Shown: piece by piece, positions 34,312-43,950 of the stretch
Layout: every line of letters begins with the position of its first letter
Numbering within the stretch: position 1 is the stretch's first letter
Source: Monoplex corrugatus
Taxonomy: Eukaryota; Mollusca; Gastropoda; Littorinimorpha; Ranellidae
NCBI GenBank assembly: GCA_030674185.1
Contig: JAPXFY010000026.1
Span: forward strand, 54,031,712-54,095,711
DNA length: 64,000 nt
Direction: 5' to 3'
The notes under the pieces: generated by a model
The model's input: the letters and a program-made list of their open reading frames with translations, nothing else
Told to the model about the DNA's origin: nothing
Databases searched by the model: none
Program-made: the position numbers and the translations under genes

Positions 34312-35337
34312 TCAGTAATGCGTGTAACCGCCATGGCTGTTCTGGAACTCGACGCAGCGAGTCCTCTTCGAGTTGACCAGGTTGGTGAAGATCCTCTGTG
34401 GAAGCGCCTGCCACTCAGCCTGCAGCATCTGGTAGAGGTGTTGGGCATCACTGGGAGGGGGGTGGTTGCTCCTCACTTTGCGATCCAGCTCATCCCAGAA
34501 GTTCTCAATCGGGTTGAGATCGGGACTGCATGCTGGCCACTCCATTCTGTTGACTCCAGACTGCTGCAGGAAGTCGTTGACCACCCTTGCTCTGTGGGGG
34601 CGAGCGTTGTCATCCTGGTAGACAGCCGTCGGTCCCATCTGCTGCTGTGCCAGCCAGCGGTCGAAGGATCTCATCCCGGTATCGGAGGCCAGTCAGGTTA
34701 CCCTGTACATGATACAAGGGTGTTCTGTGGTGAAGGCTGAAGGCCCCCCAGACCATTACAGAACCTCCACCAAAGGCCACCTTTTCTTGGACAGTGGTGT
34801 CAATAAAGCGTTGCCCTGGGCGCCTCCAGACCCTCAGTCGGCCGTCGTTGTGGTTCATGGTGAAGCGTGATTCATCACTGAACAGGACCTGGGACCATTG
34901 CTGACGTGTCCACCTCACGTGACGTCTGCAGAAGGCGCGGCGTGCTGCCCTATGGGCTGGAGTTAAGCGTGGCCGTATAGCTGGGCGACGAGAACGGAGG
35001 TTAAACCCATGAAGGCGGTTCCGTATGGTCTGCTGGCTGATGTTGATGTTGATGTAGCCACCCTCAGCTGCCTTCGAATGATGCTGGAAGAGGCTGTTCT
35101 TGTCTGCAGGGCTTGTCTTTCAATGAGACGATCTTCACGTGGGTTTGTCTTCTTCGGTCGACCAGATCTGCGTCTTTCATGGATCCTCCCAGTGGCTGTG
35201 AAGCGTTGAATCAGTCTGACAATGACCGAGATGGACACCTGAAGTCGCCTGGCCACTTCTCGCTTGGGAACACCATCTTGGAACCATGCAACAGCTCGTC
35301 CCCTCTCAAACTCGCTCAATTTTCGTCGTGGAGGCAT
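34312..35337 (-). pseudogene. Tc1-like transposase, family A copy 4, frameshifted
   Basis: ATG at 35337 gives MPPRRKLSEFERGRAVAWFQ; the gene ends GGYTHY with the stop at 34312-34314. Helix-turn-helix, SGRPKKT linker, LFSDESRF, GGGSVMVWGAF, YQDDNARPHRA and SPDLNPIENFWDEL are all recognisable. It is broken by a TCAACATCAACA-type expansion and frame change near 35035 and by loss of several bases near 34655 (CTGGCTGGCACAGCAG). It is one of the two longest family A copies, but not functional. Confidence 0.9.
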
Positions 35338-35648
35338 TGTCAGATCAGGCCTACTACTGGTAGAATGTCTTCTTATAAAGCCAAGCAAGAGACAGCATCT
35401 CACACATAAATAGCAGTGCTTGCACGTGCATAATGGTTTTTCCATCTGGCTTGTGCAATGTGTTCAGGCAGAACGGTCCAAACAATGTCCTTTTTCGCAA
35501 GTTTCCGCTTTTCCGTTTGCGGTCAAGCTCAGTAGTAGAGAATCCCGTGCAATTTTCGCACTAACACAACATCGCCCACTTACAGCTGAACAAGAATTGA
35601 TAACAAGAATTCAAAGCAGGAGGGAAGCAGGTCTGGCCCGAAAGTGCT

Positions 35649-36098
35649 ATGACAACCAGCACATTGCCAAAGGGTCTTCTGGATGGAGCAATCGACTGGG
35701 AGTGTACAGCAGACCTCCCAGAGTGTAGAAATTACCCAGATGTCATCAGCAAGACAGGCATGAGACCAGACATCGCTCTCCACTCTGACTCCTCGAAACA
35801 ACTGATTCTGATAGAACTCACTGTGCTATACGAAAGCAGAATGGAAACATATCTACAAGACCGGAAAATACGCCGGTCTTGCCAGCACCCTGAAGAAAGC
35901 AGGGCTGCGGGTCAAAATCTTCGCTATAGAGGTCGGGGCAAGAGGGTTTGTGGGCACCTCCGCTTATGATCTCATGAAACAACTCGCCATTTCTGGGAAG
36001 AAGAGGACTAGAGCCCTTAAAGCGATGGCAGAGGCAGCAGAAAGGAGCTCAAGCTGGATCTGGCAAGAAGGAACCAAAAGTGAACTTCATAAGGATTA
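35649..36098 (+). pseudogene. LINE C-terminal nuclease-like domain fragment
   Basis: Reads STLPKGLLDGAIDWECTADL, GMRPDIALHSDSSKQLILI, ELTVLYESRMETYL, then after a frameshift near 35870 FVGTSAYDLMKQLAISGKKR and AEAAERSSSWIWQEGTKSEL. The RPD, (I)ELT and following basic residues resemble the restriction-endonuclease-like PD-(D/E)XK domain at the end of some LINE polyproteins. In that family it would nick the target DNA (inference). No RT is left in this copy. Confidence 0.7.
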
Positions 36099-36116
36099 AA
36101 TTCCCTACAGATGATG

Positions 36117-36214
36117 TGTGTCCCGTTAGCACATTGGTAAAACTGCGTACCGCAGTTCTGAAGCGCAGAATCGCCCAGGTTCGCTTCCCGGCGTGAAAAA
36201 AAAAAAAAAAAAAA
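36117..36214 (+). mobile_element. tRNA-derived SINE-like segment with poly(A)
   Basis: An RNA polymerase III box A-like string TTAGCACATTGGT (36126-36138) and a box B-like GGTTCGCTTCC (36178-36188) lie at tRNA-like spacing, with CTGCG/CGCAG stems between them, followed by CCCGGCGTG and 19 A residues (36196-36214). It lies between the LINE coding end and the LINE 3' terminal block. It could be an independent SINE insertion or a tRNA pseudogene copied with the LINE. No clear own target duplication is seen. Confidence 0.65.
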
Positions 36215-36635
36215 TAGACAACAGCAGAAGGGCATCCAGGAGTCATGACCTGGATGTGGCCCGGCCCCCCGAGAGTGTAAGGAATTCAGGGCCGAAACAC
36301 TTGTCTAAAGGGGGTTACTTCTCTGAAGACCTTCTGTTGTCTAGCTCTCCCTAGAGTTTCTTTCTACCATAACAATTTGGCTGGACTGAGAAATAAATAA
36401 CAGTAGCGAACTGAGTTTATTACGCACCTGTTTTCTCATAGTGATCCTTAACTTTTTGTGCGTAGCTTATATACATGACGTGCATGTGTTTGTGTGTGTG
36501 TGTGTCCATGTTTGTAAGCGCGTGCGTGTGTGTATGAGTGTGTGTATGTGTATGTATGTGTGTGTGTGTGTGCGTGTGTGCGTGTGTGAGTGCGTGGGCG
36601 CGTGCGCGTGTGTCTGTATGTGTGTGCGTGCGTGC

Positions 36636-36697
<62 letters not shown>

Positions 36698-37328
36698 AAT
36701 AATAATGTTATGTAACAAGAAATACCCGAAATACCGGAGGGTGCAGGATAGGACCCAAAGCAACATTGCCTCACCACTGGCCAAACAATCACCTCCAAGC
36801 CATCAACGCCATATGGCAGCCATTTGACCAAGCAAAGGGAGACTATCTGTGCGCTGTATAACCCATTTGGACCCAGTCATCAGTTACCTTGATCACATGC
36901 CAATTGCCACGTTGGGGAGATGACAAACCCCGGGACATAGCCACTCAACTTGACACCAGCCAGGCCAGGCCCAGTAACCATGCCATGACAGAGTAAAAGA
37001 GCCTGCCTTTGCTGTACCAGTATCTGGATTTTCATCTATCTGTTTGGCAGCTTGCCCAGCTACCAGCTTTCACAGCTCCCATCTCATCTCCCCTCACTAT
37101 AGTCTGGACACTAAGCAGTTGGAGGATCCCTACATTGTTTTACGAAAAATAATCAGGAGATGTTTACATACACAATCTATTTTTACTTTTCAACTAGATC
37201 TGACATACCCCAAACAGGATCACAAGTTTGTCGTCTTTCTGCACTGTCACCATGATTTCCCTGCAATCATCAGGTCTAATGTATGAGAGCTAACAGTGAC
37301 ACTGGCATCATTAACCTATTCTTGTAGT

Positions 37329-37420
<92 letters not shown>

Positions 37421-37599
37421 ACACACAGACACATACACATACACGCATACACACACTACACACATCACATACGGACACATGCATATACATAGACACACAT
37501 TGATTTTGGATAATATTAATTTTCTCCATAATGGTTTATAAACGAGGGAAAACAGAATTGCTACATGTCTTATTAGCAAAGTAGACTGTGTATAAACAT

Positions 37600-37662
37600 T
37601 TATTTGACAAGTGACCATTTGTGTAATACAAATGGTCACTTGTCAAATAAATGTCTATAACC
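37600..37662. repeat. Inverted repeat at rearrangement junction
   Basis: TTTATTTGACAAGTGACCAT + TTGT and its complement ACAAATGGTCACTTGTCAAA + TAAA are separated by only GTAAT. In copy 1 (7480-7505) just the first arm exists, so the second arm was created by the rearrangement, as expected from strand-switching repair. Confidence 0.88.
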
Positions 37663-37666
37663 CAAC

Positions 37667-38310
37667 TTAAAACCTTCTGTTCTGACAGTATTGATTGTAG
37701 TAAATGTCAAATTCAGTTCCTGCTATTTCAGGAATTTGGACAAGACTTTTATGTCAAACATTTTCTGTTTGGTATATGTGAGTGCACTTTGCAGAATATC
37801 AGACGAGGGATCAGAGTAGAGTGAAGTGATAGGATTGTTGGACAGGGACAGTGTCTGTAGATTTTCTAAACTGACAAATTAAGTCATGTTGACATGCTGT
37901 AGTTTGTTTTCACTAAGATCAAGAAACTGTAAATTGGTCAACTTCATGCTGGACAGGACTGTCAATGAGCACTTGGCAAGAATCAGATGACTCACATCAA
38001 ACAGACTCATTCCTGTACCTGTAGCGTCCAAGTAACGGAGCTGTGGGAAGAGGTAAGCAGGGAAAGGCTGATAGCACAGAAAATGCTAGTACACAATGAT
38101 CTTGAAACAACATAGAACCAGTCCATACTGTAATTATTTACTGTCATGCAAATCAGCATGAGATTCCAGCCACTTCATCAGCTCTGTCTCTCGGGATTTT
38201 CTTCGTTTTTCTGCCAGTGTGTTAAAGGGATTCAGAGCAGAGTTTAAGGGCAGTACGAAGATTGCCAAGGCAACATTCACCTCTCCAGGCATGGGAATAC
38301 CAGCCAATGA
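37667..38310 (-). pseudogene. Shuffled GRL101-like receptor fragment
   Basis: 37667-38080 repeats the LRR region of receptor pseudogene 1 with small deletions. 38310-38134 (minus) encodes the receptor tail SLAGIPMPGEVNVALAIFVL, PLNSALNPFNTLAEKRRKSR and ETELMKWLESHADLHDSK with a stop: TM7 (NP at the end) and a short cytoplasmic tail. On the minus strand the TM7 piece lies before the LRR piece, the reverse of the gene order, so this is not an exon series. It may derive from the missing 3' end of pseudogene 1 or from another paralogue. Confidence 0.78.
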
Positions 38311-40600
38311 TACTACAACCCATACAGTGACACTATGGACATGATACTGTGTCACTGTATGTGTTGTAGTATCATGTCCATAGTGTCACTGTATGTGTTG
38401 TAGTATCATGTCCATAGTTTCACTGTATGTGTTGTAGTATCATGTCCATAGTGTCACTGTATGTGTTGCAATATCATGTCCAATGTGTCACTGTATGTGT
38501 TGTAGTATCATGTCCATAGTGTCACTGTATGTGTTGTAGTATCATGTCCATAGTGTCACTGTATGTGTTGTAGTATCATGTCCATAGTGTCACTGTATGT
38601 GTTGTAGTATCATGACCATAATGTCACTGCATGTGTTGTAGTATCATGTCCACAGTGTCACTCTATGTGTTGCAGTATCATGTCCACAGTGTCTTTGTAT
38701 GTGTTGTAGTATCATGTCCACAGTGACACTGTATGTGTTGTAGTATCATGACCACAGCGTCACTGTATGTGTTGTAGTATCATGTCCACAGTGTCACTGT
38801 ATATGTTCCAGTATCATGTCCACAGTGTCACTGTATGTGTTGTAGTATCATGTCCACAGTGTCACTGTATGTGTTGAAGTATCATGTCCATAGTGTCATT
38901 GTATGTGTTGCAGTATCATGTCCACAGTGTCACTGTATGTGTTGTAGTATCATTCCAAAGTGTCACTGTATGTTTTGTAGTATCATGTCAATAGTGTCAC
39001 TGTATGTGTTGTAGTATCATGTCCATAATGTCACTGTATGTGTTGTAGTATCATGTCCACAGTGTCACTGTATGTGTTGTAGTATCATGTCCACAGTGTC
39101 ACTGTATGTGTTGTAGTATCATGTCCACAGTGACACTGTATGTGTTGTAGTATCATGACCACAGTGTCACTGTATGTGTTGTAGTATCATGTCCACAGTG
39201 TCACTGTATATGTTCCAGTATCATGTCCACAGTTTCACTGTATATGTTCCAGTATCATGTCCACAGTGTCACTGTATGTGTTGTAGTATCATGTCCACAG
39301 TGTCACTCTATGTGTTGAAGTATCATGTCCATAGTGTCATTGTATGTGTTGCAGTATCATGTCCACAGTGTCACTGTATGTTTTGTAGTATCATGTCAAT
39401 AGTGTCACTGTATGTGTTGTAGTATCATGTCCATAATGTCACTGTATGTGTTGTAGTATCATGTCCACAGTGTCACTGTATGTGTTGTAGTATCATGTCC
39501 ACAGTGTCACTGTATGTGTTGTAGTATCATGTCCACAGTGACACTGTATGTGTTGTAGTATCATGACCACAGTGTCACTGTATGTGTTGTAGTATCATGT
39601 CCACAGTGTCACTGTATATGTTCCAGTATCATGTCCACAGTGTCACTGTATGTGTTGTAGTATCATGTCCACAGTGTCACTGTATGTGTTGAAGTATCAT
39701 GTCCATAGTGTCACTGTATGTGTTGCAGTATCATGTCCACAGTGTCACTGTATGTGTTGTAGTATCATTCCAAACTGTCACTGTATGTGTTGTAGTATCA
39801 TGTCCATACTGTCACTGTATGTGTTGCAATATCATGTCCAATGTGTCACTATATGTGTTGTAGTATCATGTCCATAGTGTCACTGTATGTGTTGTAATAT
39901 CATGTCCATAGTGTCACTGTATGTGTAGCAGTATCATGTCCATAGTGTCACTGTATATGTTGTAGTATCATGTCCATAATTTCACTGTATGTGTTGTAGT
40001 ATCATGTCCATAGTGTCACTGTATGTGTTACAGTATCATGTCTACAGTGTCACTGTATGTGTTGGAGTATCATGTCCATAGTGTCACTGTATATGTTGTA
40101 GTATCATGTCCATAGTGTCACTGTATGTGTTGTAGTATCATGTCCATATTGTCACTGTATGTGTTGCTGTATCATGTCCACAGTGTCACTGTATGTGTTG
40201 TAGTATCATGTCCACAGTGTCACTGTATGTGTTGTAGTATCATGTCCACAGTGTCACTGTATGTGTTGCAGTATCATGTCCATAGTGTCACTGTATGTGT
40301 TGTAGTATCATGTCCATAGTGTCACTGTATATGTTGTAGTATCATGTCCACAGTGTCACTGTATGTGTTGCAGTATCATGTCCACAGTGTCACTGTATGT
40401 GTTGCAGTATCATGTCCACAGTGTCATTGTATGTGTTGTAGTATCATGTCCACAGTGTCACTGTATGTGTTGTAGTATCATGTCCACAGTGTCACTGTAT
40501 GTGTTGTAGTATCATGTCCATAGTGTCACTGTATGTGTTGTAGTATCATGTCCATATTTTCACTCTCTGTGTTGCAGTATCATGTCCAAAGTTTCACTGC
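38305..40600 (+). repeat. 34-bp minisatellite, block 2 (about 67 copies)
   Basis: Unit TGTATGTGTTGTAGTATCAT + GTCCACAGTGTCAC, with CACAG/CATAG and GTAG/GCAG as the main variants. A stretch of about 415 bases (near 38880-39300) recurs at 39300-39720 with shared variants (GTCAATAGTG, TCATTCCAAA), showing higher-order duplication. The first one or two units (38305-38346) are in reverse orientation, then the array flips. Confidence 0.95.
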
Positions 40601-41230
40601 GTATTTGCTTTTTTCAATTCTGTATGATTTTTTGATTTTCTGTCTTTGACATAGATCTTGATTTTGTTTTACTGAACCACTTTCTGTCAAGTGTCTATCC
40701 ACCAAACATTACCTAGACTTCTGTCTTAGAACTGATGTCTTTGGCAACTAAAAGGGTGTCATGGAATCCATTGAATATAACATCTACATGTCCACTGTTA
40801 TGTGTATTCTTGATCAGAAGATGATTCTCAAACAAGGACCAGTTTGTGCATGTGTAATTATACTTTGGAATAATGTTAGTGTGTGTGTTTCATCGTATGG
40901 ATTGATTCTTCATTGATTATTAATATTGTGAAGATCGCTTCCAAAAGTGTCTTTGTCAGTTCACAGGAAGAGGATGGAAAATTGCGATACGTCAGACATG
41001 TAACTGGCAACACCAACACAACCCAAATGACAGCAGTTTTGTGAGGGACAGTGGAGGCTAAAAGAAATATGAGCAGACAACCCACCTTCTATATGAACAA
41101 CATCACCAACAGCAGCGTTCTGAAGGTCTACAAAGTAGCACAGAAAAGCCAAGACCAGAGGACACAGAAGAGAGTTGTGACGCTGATGATACTGACAGGT
41201 GACAGGTGACAGGTGACGTGGATGGAACTA

Positions 41231-42833
41231 AGCTACGCACAAAAAGTTAAGGATCACTATGAGAAAACAGGTGCGTAATAAACTCAGTTCGCTACTGTTA
41301 TTTATTTCTCAGTCCAGCCAAATTGTTATGAATTCTTGTTCAGCTGTAAGTGGGCGATGTTGTGTTAGTGCGAAAATTGCACGGGATTCTCTACTACTGA
41401 GCTTGGCCGCAAACGGAAAAGCGGAAACTTGCGAAAAAGGACCTTGTTTTGGACCGTTCTGCCTGAACACATTGCACAAGCCAGATGGAAAAACCATTAT
41501 TCACGTGCAAGCACTGCTGTTTATGTGTGAGATGCTGTCTCTTGCTTGGCTTTATAAGAAGACATTCCACCAGTAGTAGGCCTGATCTGACAATGCCTCC
41601 ACGACGAAAATTGAGCGAGTTTGAGAGGGGACGAGCTGTTGCATGGTTCCAAGATGGTGTTCCCAAGCGAGAAGTGGCCAGGCGACTTCAGGTGTCCATC
41701 TCGGTCATTGTCAGACTGATTCAACGCTTCACAGCCACTGGGAGGATCCATGAAAGACGCAGATCTGGTCGACCGAAGAAGACAAACCCACGTGAAGATC
41801 GTCTCATTGAACGACAAGCCCTGCAGACAAGAACAGCCTCTTCCAGCATCATTCGAAGGCACCTGAGGGTGGCTACTAACATCAACATCAGCCAGCAGAC
41901 CATACGGAACCGCCTTCATGGATTAACCTCCGTTCTCGTCGCCCAGCTGTACGGCCACGCTTAACTCCAGCCCATAGGGCAGCACGCCGCGCCTTCTGCA
42001 GACGTCACGTGAGGTGGACACGTCAGCAATGGTCCCAGGTCCTGTTCAGTGATGAATCACGCTTCACCATGAACCACAACGACGGCCGACTGAGGGTCTG
42101 GAGGCGCCCAGGGCAACGCTTTATTGACACCACTGTCCAAGAAAAGGTGGCCTTTGGTGGAGGTTCTGTAATGGTCTGGGGGGCCTTCAGCCTTCACCAC
42201 AGAACACCCTTGTATCATGTACAGGGTAACCTGACTGGCCTCCGATACCGGGATGAGATCCTTCGACCGCTGGCTGTGCCTACACTGCAGCAGATGGGAC
42301 CGACGGCTGTCTACCAGGATGACAACGCTCGCCCCCACAGGGCAAGGGTGGTCAACGACTTCCTGCAGCAGTCTGGAGTCAACAGAATGGAGTGACCAGC
42401 ATGCAGTCCCGATCTCAACCAGATTGAGAACCTCTGGGATGAGCTGGATCGCAAATTGAGGAGCAACCACCCCCCTCCCAGGGATGCCCAACACCTCTAC
42501 CAGATGCTGCAGGCTGAGTGGCAGGCGCTTCCACAGAGGATCTTCACCAACCTGGTCAACTCGATGAGGACTCGCTGCGTCGAGTGCCAGAACAACCATG
42601 GCGGTTACACGCATTACTGAACTTTTGGGAGCATCAGAAATCTTGTGATTTCAATGACTTTGGGAAATCAAATTTTGATCAAATGTACACACCAAACGAT
42701 TGCTCGAAATTGAAGGCAATTGTGTATCGTTATCACTAAAGCATGGAATTAAATGTTTGCCAAACTTCAACGCATTGGCTTTCTAATTTTGAAAGTTCTG
42801 AATTTTTGTGCAAGTGATCCTTAACTTTTTGTG
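41231..42833 (+). mobile_element. Tc1-like transposon, family A copy 5 (near full length)
   Basis: Left end AGCTACGCACAAAAAGTTAA directly after the TA at 41229-41230. The right end stops at TTAACTTTTTGTGA, so the last six to eight bases of the terminal repeat and part of the target are lost. At 1603 bp it is the best reference for the family. The empty target is present in the partner locus near 24215. Confidence 0.94.
41593..42620 (+). pseudogene. Tc1-like transposase, family A copy 5, two lesions
   Basis: ATG 41593, stop 42618-42620: about 342 codons as in families B and C. All domains are present: bipartite helix-turn-helix, SGRPKKT linker, LFSDESRFTM, GGGSVMVWGAF, YQDDNARPHRA, then E in LNQIENLWDEL. 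Two lesions inactivate it: loss of a base near 41928 (CATGGATTAACC) shifting frame in the second DNA-binding region, and TGG to TGA at 42393-42395 before the SPDLN motif. The P to Q change next to the catalytic E is also unusual. Confidence 0.9.
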
Positions 42834-43907
42834 ACAATGGTATCAATGTCAAATCAATAGTTGTTCTCTGAGTTTATAACTGACAAACCATCCACAACAT
42901 GTCCCTGCTTGGGAAATGTTACAAGTCACATTTGGTGTCATTATACAAACGCCTCAAAAAGATAAACACGTCAACACGTCAACATTACTGCAGCAAAATA
43001 TCATGTCAATGAAAAGTATCACTACCATTTCTATACTTTTTACCAGTGTACTAATCCTAGACAATGAAAATGTAGGACCAGATCTTTTTGTTCCTACATT
43101 TAAAGTATAAAAGTCATATTTCACAGGACGAATGTAGCTGTATTTATACACTTCAGTGAAAGAAGCTTACAACTCACTAACTTTACTGTTATAGACTATA
43201 CATTCTGAACATTTAAATGAAACGTTTTTGTCATGAGAAAGGATAAAAATTTCTGACCAGCTCATACGAAAATAATCTTAACATACTTCCATATCCAATT
43301 GTTATTACTGTTTATTTTCGTATGTGACTACAGCGCATTTAAAGAAGTAACATCAAATTATGTTTTCTAAAATTTCAGAATCATTGATACTTGGTCTTCT
43401 TTATGCATTATTTTAATGTTATCAAATATGTGTTTTGGTGATAACTTTCCTTCATACTTATCATTAGTACTGTTAAGTGTCAATCCCATTTATCTACTCA
43501 CTCAAATTTCTTTTGTGTGTCTTAATGTCTTCCTTTTAAACTTTCTGTTTCTTACTGTTTCCTCTCTCCCCCACCCACCTCCACATATACTAGTCACAAC
43601 AAGTTAAGCACAGGTCCTTGGACACAGGGGGCTGATCCATTCCTTCAGAAAACATTATTTTCTTTTTGTTATGCGGCAACCAGTGATGGAATCTCAAACA
43701 GCAGTGTTTGGGCGAGCCTGTGGCAACTTGTAGTGCGCATGGGGGTCTTGGTGACCTCGTTGCCGCGCGGGATAAAAAGTGCAAAGTTGCGGTAAATGTG
43801 CCTGTTTTGCAGTGAGCTTGCTGGCGACACAAGATGTGTAAAATGAAAAATTCGTTATACCCGTGCAAGAGCAGTCTTTCGAGTGAGTTTTATGCCCCTT
43901 CCTTATG

Positions 43908-43916
43908 CTTTATAAG
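43908..43916 (+). promoter_or_regulatory. Candidate TATA box of family B transposase
   Basis: GCTTTATAAG lies about 40 bases before the ATG at 43951, and the same string is at the same distance in the other family B copies. A second AT-rich element, GATAAAAAGTG, lies near 43770. Which is used cannot be told from sequence. Confidence 0.5.
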
Positions 43917-43950
43917 CGCGGGCTTGGTTACTGTCAGCCCGTTTCTCACC

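Larger units (their letters stand above)
35601..36371 (+). mobile_element. LINE 3' fragment inserted in Tc1 copy 4
   Basis: Inserted in the terminal region of the Tc1 element, whose uninterrupted sequence (GAATTCATAACAATTTGG) is visible in copies at 5440, 21887 and 41335. The seven-base duplication ATAACAA flanks it. The element is 5' truncated, keeping the C-terminal coding part and a 3' end with the perfect inverted repeat CATCCAGG...CCTGGATG (36232-36255). A larger inverted repeat (AGACAACAG...CTGTTGTCT, 36216 and 36335) encloses that tail. Confidence 0.8.
34071..36467 (-). mobile_element. Tc1-like transposon, family A copy 4, invaded by a LINE
   Basis: Both ends are present: CACTATGCACAAAAGTTAAG at 34071 (the element's right end) and ...TTAACTTTTTGTGCGTAGCT ending at 36467 (its left end), each next to TA. 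Without the 0.77-kb LINE fragment at 35601-36371 the element would be about 1.6 kb. The nine bases outside the 36467 end (TATATACAT) equal the LTR bases next to copy 2. Confidence 0.93.
36473..38310. repeat. Segmental duplication, copy 2, rearranged
   Basis: Repeats 6356-7505 (TG tract now 36482-36694, unique part, CA tract now 37332-37440), then jumps to 7870-8310 equivalents (37667-38080), and finally to receptor C-terminal sequence. An extra piece CATCAACGCCATATGGCAGC is present near 36802, and about 36 bases near 36988 and 37165 differ. It abuts the end of Tc1 copy 4. Confidence 0.88.

Noticed and set aside
36126..36190. Functional tRNA gene
   Set aside because: Box A- and B-like strings exist, but the arms do not fold into a convincing cloverleaf and a poly(A) follows, so it is called SINE-like.
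38305..40600. 34-bp array as a CRISPR array
   Set aside because: No alternation of constant repeat and unique spacer; the whole unit is repeated, and the setting is an animal genome.
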